Source of the DNA: CAVXUB01 sp963764805
GTDB taxonomy: Bacteria > Actinomycetota > Acidimicrobiia > Acidimicrobiales > Bog-793
Direction of reading: 5' to 3'
Assembly: GCA_963764805.1 (NCBI GenBank)
Contig: CAVXUB010000003.1
Span: forward strand, 558,001 to 622,000
Length of the DNA stretch: 64,000 nt
Shown: piece by piece, positions 43,278 to 51,466 of the stretch
Numbering within the stretch: position 1 is the first letter of the stretch
Layout of the letters: the number at the start of each line of letters is the position of its first letter
Program-made: the position numbers and the translations under genes
The notes under the pieces: model-generated
The model's database searches: none
Seen by the model: only the letters and a program-made list of their open reading frames with translations
Told to the model about the DNA's origin: nothing

Positions 43278-44920
43278 CGGTCCCTCCTCTCATCCCGCAG
43301 CCGGCGCACGTCGCCGAGCGGGAAGGACGGGTCACGATCGCCGACCGCTTGCGTATCGAGGCGGCTCCGGGCCTCGAAGGCGTCGCCCGCTGGTTCCGCC
43401 GAACCTTGGAGCCCGCCACCGGCTGGCGGATCGACGTCGCCGATGCCGCCGACGGTGCTGACTCGGTCGGCTCGGCCGGCTCGGGTCCCGCCGGCGCCGG
43501 CGCCCCGACGATCCGTCTCAGCCTCGCCGACGACCCGCGGCTTGCGCAGTCGAGCGAGAGCTACGTCCTCGAGATCGACAGTGCCGCCAATGAGGTGGAG
43601 ATCGCCGCCCGCTCGGCAGCCGGCGCGTTCTACGGATTGCAGACCCTGCGCCAGATGCTGCCGGACAGCGCCTGGCGATCGGCGCCCCCTGCGGGCGGGC
43701 ACCCGCCGATCGACCTGCAGGCCGTCGAGATCGTGGACGGGCCGGCGTACCGCTGGCGTGGCGTCCACCTCGACGTCTCCCGCCATTTCATGCCGAAGCC
43801 GTTCGTCTTGCGGTTGATCGACGCCATCGCCGCTCACAAGTGCAACGTCCTGCATCTGCACCTGACCGACGACCAGGGTTGGCGGGTGCCGATCAGCCGC
43901 TACCCGCGGCTGACCGAGATCGGCGCCTGGCGCCGCTGCTCGCCGGGGGAGCGAGAGCCCCACGGCGGCTTCTACACCGCGGAGGACCTCGGCGAGATCG
44001 TCGCCTACGCCGGCGAGCGCGCCGTCGAGGTCGTGCCGGAGATCGACATGCCGGGCCACATGTTGGCTGCGATAGCCGCCTATCCGGAGCTCGGCAACGA
44101 CCCGCCCGGATCGCCCGCTCGGGAGGTGCACTGCGAGTGGGGCATCTCCGAGCACGTGCTCAACCTGGAAGAGCCGACGATCCGCTTCTGCACCGAGGTG
44201 CTGGACGAGATCGGCGAGATCTTCCCCTCCCGCTACGTGCACATCGGGGGCGACGAGTGCCCTGTGGAGGAGTGGCGGGCGTCGGCCCCGGCACAGCAGC
44301 TGATGCGCCAGCACGGCTTCACTACCGAGCGCCAGCTGCAGGGCTGGTTCACCGGCAGGATCGTCGAGCACCTGGCGGGACGGGGCAAGGTCGCGGTCGG
44401 ATGGGACGAGATCCTCGAGGGCGGTGCGCCACCCCACGCCGTCGTGATGAGCTGGCGCAGCGAGGAGGGTGGGATCGAGGCGGCGGCGGCGGGACACGAC
44501 GTCGTGATGGCGCCCCAGCAGTGGCTCTACTTCGACTGGGCGAGCGAGCACGGCGAGGAGGAGCCGCGGGCGATCTGGGCGGCCACGACCCTGGAACGGG
44601 TGTACTCCTACCGCCCGACGCCGTCTGAGATCCCCGAGGGGCAGGCCGATCACGTCCTCGGTGCTCAGTGCCAGCTCTGGACCGAGTACGTGAGGACGCC
44701 CGAGCACGCCGAGTACATGTACTTCCCGAGGGTCTGTGCCTTCAGCGAGGCAGTCTGGGCGCCCGTCGGCGAGGAGCGGGACTACGCCGGCTTCGAGCGC
44801 CGCCTCGAGGGACACCTCGGGCGTCTCGCAGCGATGGGACTGAACTACCGACCCCTCGCTGGGCCGACTCCCGGGCAGCAACGCCTCTGGCGCCCGCCCG
44901 TCGGGGCCCATGAGAGATGA
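43274..44920 (+). CDS. GH20 beta-N-acetylhexosaminidase
   Basis: 548 residues, no signal peptide, so probably cytoplasmic and acting on imported oligosaccharides. Residues ~5-140 are the Glyco_hydro_20b domain (ending EIAARSAAGAFYGLQTLRQM). The TIM barrel starts with YRWRGVHLDVSRHFMPK, then HLHLTDDQGWRVPI, VVPEIDMPGHM and the catalytic pair in HIGGDECP (Asp327 polarises the acetamido group, Glu328 is the acid/base). A Trp-rich substrate pocket is present (WLYFDW, QCQLWTEYV). An internal low-complexity Gly/Ala stretch lies near residues 56-76. It releases GlcNAc (or GalNAc) from non-reducing ends. The start is the ATGA overlap with the ATPase gene. Confidence 0.92.
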   Translation: MTVPPLIPQPAHVAEREGRVTIADRLRIEAAPGLEGVARWFRRTLEPATGWRIDVADAADGADSVGSAGSGPAGAGAPTIRLSLADDPRLAQSSESYVLEIDSAANEVEIAARSAAGAFYGLQTLRQMLPDSAWRSAPPAGGHPPIDLQAVEIVDGPAYRWRGVHLDVSRHFMPKPFVLRLIDAIAAHKCNVLHLHLTDDQGWRVPISRYPRLTEIGAWRRCSPGEREPHGGFYTAEDLGEIVAYAGERAVEVVPEIDMPGHMLAAIAAYPELGNDPPGSPAREVHCEWGISEHVLNLEEPTIRFCTEVLDEIGEIFPSRYVHIGGDECPVEEWRASAPAQQLMRQHGFTTERQLQGWFTGRIVEHLAGRGKVAVGWDEILEGGAPPHAVVMSWRSEEGGIEAAAAGHDVVMAPQQWLYFDWASEHGEEEPRAIWAATTLERVYSYRPTPSEIPEGQADHVLGAQCQLWTEYVRTPEHAEYMYFPRVCAFSEAVWAPVGEERDYAGFERRLEGHLGRLAAMGLNYRPLAGPTPGQQRLWRPPVGAHER

Positions 44921-44929
44921 TCTCCGGCG

Positions 44930-46003
44930 GTGACAGCTGAGAAGATCGCCGACCACCTGAGGCTGCTCGGACCAGAACTGCAGTGGGCACGGCGGCTGGA
45001 GGCCTTCGCGCCACCCCCGGGCGGCCTCGAAACTCTCAGCCAGGCTCAGGTGGCCGACCGCCTGGCGGAGCTCGGCGTCGCCGGCGAGGACGCCGTTGAG
45101 ATTGTCGCCACGACACCTTCACCCGTGAGCACGCCCGAGTGGTGGTGGCTGCTGGAGCGCTGTGCCGGTCGCCTCGTTGCGGCGATCGGCAAGCCGGAGG
45201 AGAGGCGAGGGTGGTGGCCCGACTGGGTCGGGCCGCGGTCGACGCCGGAGAGGCGGTGCTTCATGGCCCACGTCTACTTGGCAGTCGCACCGTTCACTGC
45301 CCGATGGCACCGGTCGCGGGGCATTGCGGACTCCGTCTCGAGAGACTCGTTCGCCGACCTCGCCCGCCACCTCGCCATCCACCGCCGCGTCTACGGGTGC
45401 ACCGGCATCGACAACGCCTGGTGGTTGACGATGAGCCTGCGTGGCGAGGTGTTCGACCTCGGTCGGTTGCAGTTCAACTGGTTCACCTGGGGTACGCGCG
45501 AGCACGCACCCTTCTGGTACCCGTGGGAGGAGGCGGAGCTGCTCGGCGACGGGTTCCGCAAGGGTGACGGATGTCTCGGGGTCCACATCCCCGAGACCGG
45601 GGCGCTCGACCCGCGGGCCTGCGACGAGTCGGTGGCGGCGGCGGCGCACTTCTTCCGCGAACACTTCGCGGAGGGGTTCCCTGCGGGCAGGCGGAGGCTC
45701 GCCACCTGCCTCAGCTGGCTCCTCGACGACCAGCTCGCGGCCTTCCTTCCCGAGACGTCCAACATCATCGCCTTCCAGCGCCGTTTCGAGCGCCTCGAGG
45801 GCGGCTACGTGTCGGACCGGGAGGTGCTCGACTTCGTCTACCGCCTGCCGTTGGCCGACCCGCCGGCCGTCGTCACCGATCCGCATTCGGCCCTCTCCTG
45901 GCTGGACTGGCTCCAACCGGCGAGCACGCTCGAGAAGGCGGTCGTGGAGCACCTGCGGGCGGGCGGCCACTGGAGGGTGAGGATGGGATGGTTCGAGCTG
46001 TAG
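44930..46003 (+). CDS. Acyltransferase-domain protein, GNAT_C/DUF5596-like
   Basis: 357 residues, no signal peptide. The N-terminal ~110 residues are helical. The C-terminal ~230 show the pattern of GNAT_C-type proteins: ARHLAIHRRVYGCTGIDNAW, GEVFDLGRLQFNWFTWG, DGCLGVHIPETGALDP, AAAHFFREHFAEGF and CLSWLLDDQLAAFLPETSNI. These are fixed landmarks of a family annotated only as acyltransferase. The GTG start is 9 bp after the GH20 stop. Sitting in an amino-sugar operon, it may acetylate or deacylate an amino sugar, but no catalytic residue is established. Confidence 0.65.
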   Translation: MTAEKIADHLRLLGPELQWARRLEAFAPPPGGLETLSQAQVADRLAELGVAGEDAVEIVATTPSPVSTPEWWWLLERCAGRLVAAIGKPEERRGWWPDWVGPRSTPERRCFMAHVYLAVAPFTARWHRSRGIADSVSRDSFADLARHLAIHRRVYGCTGIDNAWWLTMSLRGEVFDLGRLQFNWFTWGTREHAPFWYPWEEAELLGDGFRKGDGCLGVHIPETGALDPRACDESVAAAAHFFREHFAEGFPAGRRRLATCLSWLLDDQLAAFLPETSNIIAFQRRFERLEGGYVSDREVLDFVYRLPLADPPAVVTDPHSALSWLDWLQPASTLEKAVVEHLRAGGHWRVRMGWFEL

Positions 46004-46084
46004 CTCGTGCTGGTTCAGGCGCTCGCGCTCATTGGTGCAGTCGGCGGGGCGCAGCGGGGCAGCCGTCGGGCTCGGCTGTGCTGG

Positions 46085-47314
46085 TCAGCGGGCGCTCGTC
46101 ACGGTCAGCGCCAGCAACGCCAAGGCCATCGAGGCGGGAGCGGCGACGGCGCCTATCAGCGTCGCTCTCTTGATCGAGGGCTCGGCACCAACGCCGCGAG
46201 CCACCCGCAACCAGATCAGCCACGCCAGGGAGCCGGACACGAAGAGGTTCGGACCGAGGTCGAGCCCGACCAGGAGGGCGAACGGATGAACCGGCGGTCG
46301 AGCTGCCAGCAGCGAGGCGGCCGGGAGGTTGTTGATCAGCACGGAGGCGGCGGCAGCGATACCCGTCGTGCCCCATTCACCTGAGTGGGCAAGGGCGGCG
46401 GCCGGCCCGGACCATGCTCGTCCGGCAGTTCCGAGCGCCACGGCGAGCCCGAACAGGCCGCAGAGCACGGGCGCTCCCAGTACTTCGACGAGGCGGCGAG
46501 CGGCCACGCGCCGCTGGAGCAGGCGTATGCAGGCGGCGACCGCCGCCACCACCGCCACAGGCAGGGCCGGCGAACGAAGGACGACCACCAGCACGGCGGC
46601 AGCCACCACCGCCGCCAACCCGGTCCCGACGATCATCCGCGGATGGTCGTCGACGAGTTCGCCGCCGGCACGTAGTGCCCGCCGCTCGAACAGCGCCACC
46701 GTGAGCGCGGTCACGGCCAGAGCGACCAACCATGCCGGCCACAGCCGCGTCACGAACTGGCCCCCAGTCAGATGCGTCTGCCCGAGCACGATGAGGTTGG
46801 TGAGGTTCGAACCCGGGAGAAGGAGCGAGCCGGCATTGGAGAGGAGCACGCATCCGTAGAGGAGCGCTCCCGCCGGCAGCCGCCGGCTGCGGGCGGTGTA
46901 GACGAGGACGGGTGTGAGGAACGCCACCGAGGTGTCGAGGTTGAGCACCGCAGTCACGGCGGCTACGACCAGTGCCGAACCCGAGAACAGGACGGCGCCG
47001 CTCCGGGAGAGGCGGGCCAAGCGGTTGCCGGCGGCGGCGAAGAGCCCGTCACCATCGGCGACGAGCCCGATCACCAGCAACGCCGACACGAGCACGAAGG
47101 GGGGCCAGTCCTGACCGGCAGCGGCGCCCGCCGACGGCGGGTCCGCGGCGGCGGCGATCAGTGCCGCCAGCGCACCGGCGGCGGCGATGATGATCGCCGG
47201 GCGCAGCCATCCGGCCCGCCCCTCGCCGAGAGGGGCGCTAGGCGCGCCCGGGGTGCTCGGGGCGCTCGGGGTGCTCGGGACGGTGGCTTCTGTTTCGGGC
47301 ACGACGAGCAGCAT
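46085..47314 (-). CDS. ArsB/NhaD/SLC13-like (IT superfamily) membrane transporter
   Basis: 409 residues with about 10-11 TM helices. Family landmarks are LNLDTSVAFLTPVLVYTARS in the first half, NAGSLLLPGSNLTNLIVLGQ after it, and the second-half hairpin LINNLPAASLLAARPP. Such proteins move arsenite, sodium, citrate or dicarboxylates. The N-terminal ~30 residues are a Pro/Ser/Ala-rich 9-bp-repeat segment. I chose the ATG at 47314 because longer starts run into the divergent DUF2237 gene's control region. It lies between the GH20 operon and nagA but on the opposite strand, so a link to amino sugars is not shown. Confidence 0.82.
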   Translation of the reverse strand: MLLVVPETEATVPSTPSAPSTPGAPSAPLGEGRAGWLRPAIIIAAAGALAALIAAAADPPSAGAAAGQDWPPFVLVSALLVIGLVADGDGLFAAAGNRLARLSRSGAVLFSGSALVVAAVTAVLNLDTSVAFLTPVLVYTARSRRLPAGALLYGCVLLSNAGSLLLPGSNLTNLIVLGQTHLTGGQFVTRLWPAWLVALAVTALTVALFERRALRAGGELVDDHPRMIVGTGLAAVVAAAVLVVVLRSPALPVAVVAAVAACIRLLQRRVAARRLVEVLGAPVLCGLFGLAVALGTAGRAWSGPAAALAHSGEWGTTGIAAAASVLINNLPAASLLAARPPVHPFALLVGLDLGPNLFVSGSLAWLIWLRVARGVGAEPSIKRATLIGAVAAPASMALALLALTVTSAR

Positions 47315-47369
47315 CCCGCATAGCCACGAGTGCGGGGGTGCGGTGCCGGCTCGGCGCGATACTGCTCGC

Positions 47370-47765
47370 ATGCGCGAGCGCAATGTCCTCGGCGGCGACC
47401 TCGAGCCGTGCAGCGTCGACCCGATGACCGGCTTCTATCGGGACGGCTGCTGCAACACCGGCCCCGAGGACTTTGGCAGCCACACGATCTGCGCCGTGAT
47501 GACACCCGAGTTCCTGGAGCACCAGCGGGGGATCGGCAATGACCTGCTGACGCCGATGCCGCAATATCGATTCCCCGGGCTTCGTCCGGGGGACCGGTGG
47601 TGCGTCACCGCTGCCAACTGGTTGCGGGCGCACTACGACGGTGCGGCTGCGTTCGTCGTGCTCGCCTCCACACACGAGCGGGCGCTCGAGATCGTGCCGT
47701 TGTCGGCGCTACGAGAGCATGCCGTGGATGTCCCGGAGAGCCCTTCCGACCTGGAGGGTCTCTAG
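47370..47765 (+). CDS. DUF2237 family protein
   Basis: 131 residues, complete. It matches DUF2237 along its whole length: RNVLGGDLEPCSVDPMTGFY, RDGCCNTGPEDFGSHTICAV, FPGLRPGDRWCVTAANWLRA and a C-terminal THERALEIVPLSALREHAVD. The four to five conserved cysteines could bind metal. Function is unknown; members occur widely in bacteria and plants. It starts at the ATG at 47370, divergent from the transporter, and ends 13 bp from the converging nagA. Confidence 0.88.
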   Translation: MRERNVLGGDLEPCSVDPMTGFYRDGCCNTGPEDFGSHTICAVMTPEFLEHQRGIGNDLLTPMPQYRFPGLRPGDRWCVTAANWLRAHYDGAAAFVVLASTHERALEIVPLSALREHAVDVPESPSDLEGL

Positions 47766-47778
47766 CAGCAGGAGTTCC

Positions 47779-48984
47779 CTAGCCCGCGAACAGCCCGGCC
47801 GGATCCCACACCGGCCGCCCGCCGACGAGCGTGGCGGCCACCGACCAGTCGGGCTCCAGGATCACCAGATCGGCAGGCAGCCCGGGCGCCAGCTCGCCAC
47901 GACGCTCGAGGCCGGCCGCACGCGCCGGAGTCGCCGCAGCGGCCGCGAGCACGCCTCGCGGCTGGAGGCGAGTCGACGACAGCATGTTGGCGACCGCACG
48001 CTCGATCGTGAGCACGCTGCCGGCGAGGGTCTCTGGATGGCCCGCCACGAACACACGGCTGCCCTGCAGCTCGACGCCCAGCCTGCCGAGCCGGTAGCCG
48101 CCGTCGTCGAGGCCGATGGCGGCGACCCCGTCGGACACGAGGCAGACACGCTCTCCGGCGACCCGGCCCACGAGGTCGAGCACCGCCGGGTGGACGTGCT
48201 CGAGGTCGGCGATCAGCTCCAGCGTCACCCGGTCGTCGAGCAAGGCGGCGGCGACAGGTCCCGGACGCCGGTGATGCAGGGGTGCCATGGCGTTGAAGAG
48301 GTGCGTGGCATGGCTGGCTCCCGCCTCGAACGCTGCCTGCACCTGCTCGTAGGTGGCGGCTGTGTGGCCGACGCTCGCCCTGATGCCGAGGGCGAGCGCT
48401 TCCCGCACCAGGTCGATGGCCCCCGGCAGCTCGGGCGCCAGGGTGACCATCCGGATGGCACCGCCGCTGATCTCCTGCAGCGACGCCAACTCCGCCGGAT
48501 CGGGGAGCCGCACTGCCTCGGGATCCTGGGCGCCCACCTTGCTCGCTGCCAGAAAGGGGCCCTCCAAGTGGATCCCCTCGATCCGTGCCCCGTCCTCCCT
48601 CGGTGACGCGATCGCCGCCGCCAAGCCCCGCATCGCCTTACGCAGCCGCTCCGGAGACTCCGACACCGTGGTCGCAAGCAGCGACGTGGTGCCGTGGCGG
48701 GCGTGCAGGCGGGCGACGGCGTAGGCGGCCTCTGTCACCTCGTCCTCGCTGTCGCCGCTGAACTGGGCGCCGCCGCCTCCGTGCACGTGGACATCTATGA
48801 AGCCGGCCGCGACGACCCGACCAGCGAGGTGGACGACGCGATCGGCCGCTGGTCCTCCCGCCTGCTCTGATGGTCCGATCCGGCTGACTAGGCCATCTTC
48901 GAGCAGGACCTCGCCCGACCCGGCCATCCCCGCCGGTGTGGCGAGCGTGCACCCCGTCAACAGGACGCGGGCACCGGTGGTCAC
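47779..48984 (-). CDS. nagA: N-acetylglucosamine-6-phosphate deacetylase
   Basis: 401 residues from the GTG at 48984. It is an amidohydrolase: HVH metal site (His66, His68) in GFIDVHVHGG, metal Glu141 in GIHLEGPF, His207 in VGHTAATYE, His228 in SHATHLFNAM, and the catalytic Asp285 in VSDGV. The C-terminal strand piece PGLPADLVILEPDWSV is normal. It hydrolyses GlcNAc-6-P to GlcN-6-P and acetate in the cytoplasm. The GTG overlaps the true SIS stop (GTGA at 48981-48984) when the upstream frameshift is corrected, so the two genes are coupled and are not fused. It would receive GlcNAc-6-P from the ROK kinase. Confidence 0.9.
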   Translation of the reverse strand: MTTGARVLLTGCTLATPAGMAGSGEVLLEDGLVSRIGPSEQAGGPAADRVVHLAGRVVAAGFIDVHVHGGGGAQFSGDSEDEVTEAAYAVARLHARHGTTSLLATTVSESPERLRKAMRGLAAAIASPREDGARIEGIHLEGPFLAASKVGAQDPEAVRLPDPAELASLQEISGGAIRMVTLAPELPGAIDLVREALALGIRASVGHTAATYEQVQAAFEAGASHATHLFNAMAPLHHRRPGPVAAALLDDRVTLELIADLEHVHPAVLDLVGRVAGERVCLVSDGVAAIGLDDGGYRLGRLGVELQGSRVFVAGHPETLAGSVLTIERAVANMLSSTRLQPRGVLAAAAATPARAAGLERRGELAPGLPADLVILEPDWSVAATLVGGRPVWDPAGLFAG

Positions 48985-50034
48985 GTGATGGTGATCTTGG
49001 TCAGCCCGAGTGGCGCGTCCGGTATCGCGGCCCATCGCAAGTGTCAGTGCGAGCGCGAGCTGTTGCGCGCGCACGACGGCGAGCACCGGTGCCAAGGCTT
49101 CCGGGCATTGCGCCCAGCCGGCATCGGCGCCGGAGACAGGGCCGAGGAGACGGACCTCGGCACCTCGCGACCGAAGCTCTCCCACCAGATCGAGCACATC
49201 TTCTGCTGCCGGACCTGCATGGGCCATCGTCAGCACCGGGATCCCGGAGGAGGCGATGGCGATCGGGCCGTGACGGAGATCGGCGGCGGAGAAGGCCGTC
49301 GCCAGCATCGAGGTCGTCTCTTCCAGCTTGAGCGCGCACTCCGCGGCCGCCCCGTAGAGGAGACCCCGTGCCACCGTCGCCATGCGGTCCCTTCCGAGCA
49401 ACCACGTGGCGAGGTCGTTCATCACTCCGGCATCATCGAGCAAGGCGCCGACCTGGCCGGGAAGAGCCTCCCAGTCGGCAGCGCCTATTCCGGGCTGTGC
49501 CGGCCGTGCGCTGCCAGTCGTGCGCGCCGCGCCGGCGATCTCGGAGATCAACGCGAACGCCACTATCTCGGCGGTCACCGTCTTGGTGGCCGGAACGGCC
49601 TTCTCGGAGCCGGCGTCCAAGGCGACGACGGCGTCGGCCACCTCCGCCAGCGGACTGTCGGCATCGTTGGTCACGGCGATCGTGCGGGCGCCCGACGACG
49701 AGGCCTTACGGAGAACCGAAGCGATCTCCGGCGTCCTGCCCGATTGGGACACCGCGATCACCACGTAGCCGGAGAAGTCGACCTCGGCGCCGTAGAGGAG
49801 GTGGACGCTCGGCGAGGCGGAAGCGACCGGCCTGCCTGTCGCCATCTCCAGCAGGTACCTGCCACAGGTCGCCGCGTGATCAGAGGACCCGCGGGCCACC
49901 ACCACCGTGCCGGCCATCGCCCCTTCGAACAGCGGTGCCAGCGAGCGCTCGAGGGCTGGCCGGCGGGCGATCAGCGCGGCGAGCCTCTCGGGCTGCTCGT
50001 TCATCTCGAACTGCATGTGGTGACCGGGGTTCAC
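48981..50034 (-). pseudogene. SIS-domain glucosamine-6-phosphate deaminase/isomerase (NagB-II type), frameshifted at its end
   Basis: The protein starts MNPGHHMQFEMNEQPERL (GTG 50034), the usual beginning of stand-alone GlmS-isomerase-like proteins. First SIS: VVVARGSSDHAATCGRYLLE, SQSGRTPE and NDADSPLAE. Second SIS: VARGLLYGAAAECALKLEET and FSAADLRHGPIA. As written, the frame reads through GRDTGRATRADQDHHH into nagA. Removing one base near 49023 gives GRDPDAPLGLTKITIT followed by TGA at 48983-48981, which is the canonical family end; 1054 nt fits a 351-codon gene plus one base. It probably converts GlcN-6-P to fructose-6-P, in place of the unrelated NagB-I. No glutaminase domain is present. 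Confidence 0.8.
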
Positions 50035-50146
50035 CCCACTGAGGCTACTTGGTCGCCCGGATGGGACCACCGATCGTGGCGTGCATCCGGAGGCGCTCGG
50101 GGCCGCCGAACTCACCGCCAGACTTGCGGCGGAGCGAGCCGAACAC

Positions 50147-50344
50147 ATGTTCGATACGATCACGCACATGGACCTTGCTGCATGGGAAGTCGAACAGTTG
50201 CGGCGATCGATCGCGATGCTGCCGCCCGAGTGCCCTGCCGCTCTCGATCGGGAGAGGGCGCTCGAGCTCCTCGATCAGCTGGAGCGAGCGCTGCTCGTCA
50301 TCGAGCGGGGTCCCGCCGGGGGAGAGCGACCGGTCAGGGGGTGA
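50147..50344 (+). CDS. Small helical hypothetical protein
   Basis: 65 residues if read from the ATG at 50147 (87 if from the GTG at 50081). MDLAAWEVEQLRRSIAMLPP and ALDRERALELLDQLERALLV form two amphipathic helices, probably a helical hairpin or coiled coil. Codon use matches real genes here and the stop lies in the 3' end of the converging oxidoreductase (11-bp overlap). Small proteins of this shape are common and undescribed. It is divergent from the SIS gene. Confidence 0.4.
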   Translation: MFDTITHMDLAAWEVEQLRRSIAMLPPECPAALDRERALELLDQLERALLVIERGPAGGERPVRG

Positions 50345-51355
50345 GGAGCACCTTGCCGAAGTTGCGGCCCTGCGCGAGCTGCTCGTGAGCGTCTCCCGCC
50401 CGCTCGAAGGAGAACGTCGAATCGATCACCGGGCTGATCTCGTCCCGCCCCCACATCTCCGACAGGGTCGCGAGTGTCGACTGCATCAGGCCTTCTTCGC
50501 CCCAAAGATGCCCCAGGTTGATGCCGAACACTCCCTTGTTGGCGTTCATCAGTTGCAGCGGGTGGAACATCGGGGTGAGCGCCAACGCCTTCGGCAAGGT
50601 GCGCCAAGCCTCCTTGCGGCTGGAGGCGTTGCCCGCCGCCATCCCGAAGCAGAAGAGGCGACCGAGGGGAGCGAGGCAGCGGTAGCTCTTGCGCATCGAG
50701 CTGCCGCCCTGAGCGTCGAGCGCCACGTCGACTCCACGACCGGCGGTGATGCGCATGACCTCCTTCTCGAAGTCCTGCGTCCGGTAGTCGATGGCGTGGT
50801 CGAGGCCCATCGACGTCAGCCGCTCGTGCTTGCGGGCGCTGGCCGTGCCGATCGTCACCGCCCCCAGCTGTCTTGCCAGCTGCAACGCAGCCACTCCGAC
50901 ACCGCCCCCGGCGGAATGGATCAGCACGGTGTCGCCCTGGCGCACAGAACCGAGGCGGTTCAACATGACGTAGGCAGTCAGGTACGTCACCGGGATGCCC
51001 GCCGCCTCCACGAGGTCCTTCCCCTCCGGGATCCTCACGACCCGGTGCTCGGGCACCACGACGGCATCGGCATAGCCCCCGAAACGTGTCAGCGCCATCA
51101 CCTGATCACCCGCACGAACGCTGCTGCACGCCGCTCCCGACGGCGTCCACCTCGCCCGAGACTTCGTAGCCGACGACCATCGGCGGCGGCGGGGCGTCAG
51201 GGTAGAGGCCGGCACGGGCGGATAGGTCGGCGAAGTTGACGCCCGCCGCGCACACCCGGCACGCGCACCTCGCCCTCGCCCGGTTCGACGTCGGGGGCCG
51301 TGCGCACTTCCAGTACTTCCGGGCCGCCGTAGCGGGTGATCCAGATCTGTCTCAT
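50334..51355 (-). pseudogene. Zinc-independent NAD(P)H:quinone oxidoreductase (MDR/VAT-1-like), two frameshifts
   Basis: The start MRQIWITRYGGPEVLEVRTA (51355) is typical of quinone reductase-like MDR proteins. The frame breaks near 51262 and continues elsewhere as AAGVNFADLSARAGLYPDAP, then PPPMVVGYEVSGEVDAVGSG. It breaks again near 51130 and resumes as VRAGDQVMALTRFGGYADAV. The rest is intact: cofactor loop HSAGGGVGVAALQLARQLGA, TASARKHERL and the VAT-1-like end FERAGDAHEQLAQGRNFGKV. Both breaks look like single extra bases. No zinc-binding Cys cluster is present. It reduces quinones or enones with NADPH; the substrate is unknown. Confidence 0.7.
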
Positions 51356-51466
51356 GGTGCTGTAGGACTTATCATCGGCGGCCGACACGGGGCAACACCG
51401 GCAACCGGCGGAGGCGCGGAGGCGCGGAGGTCGAGGCCCGCCGAACCCGCCAGCCCCGCGAGGGGT

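Noticed and set aside
47779..50034. A novel SIS-NagA bifunctional enzyme
   Set aside because: The canonical SIS end and stop appear when one base is removed, overlapping the NagA start; reported as a probable artefact.
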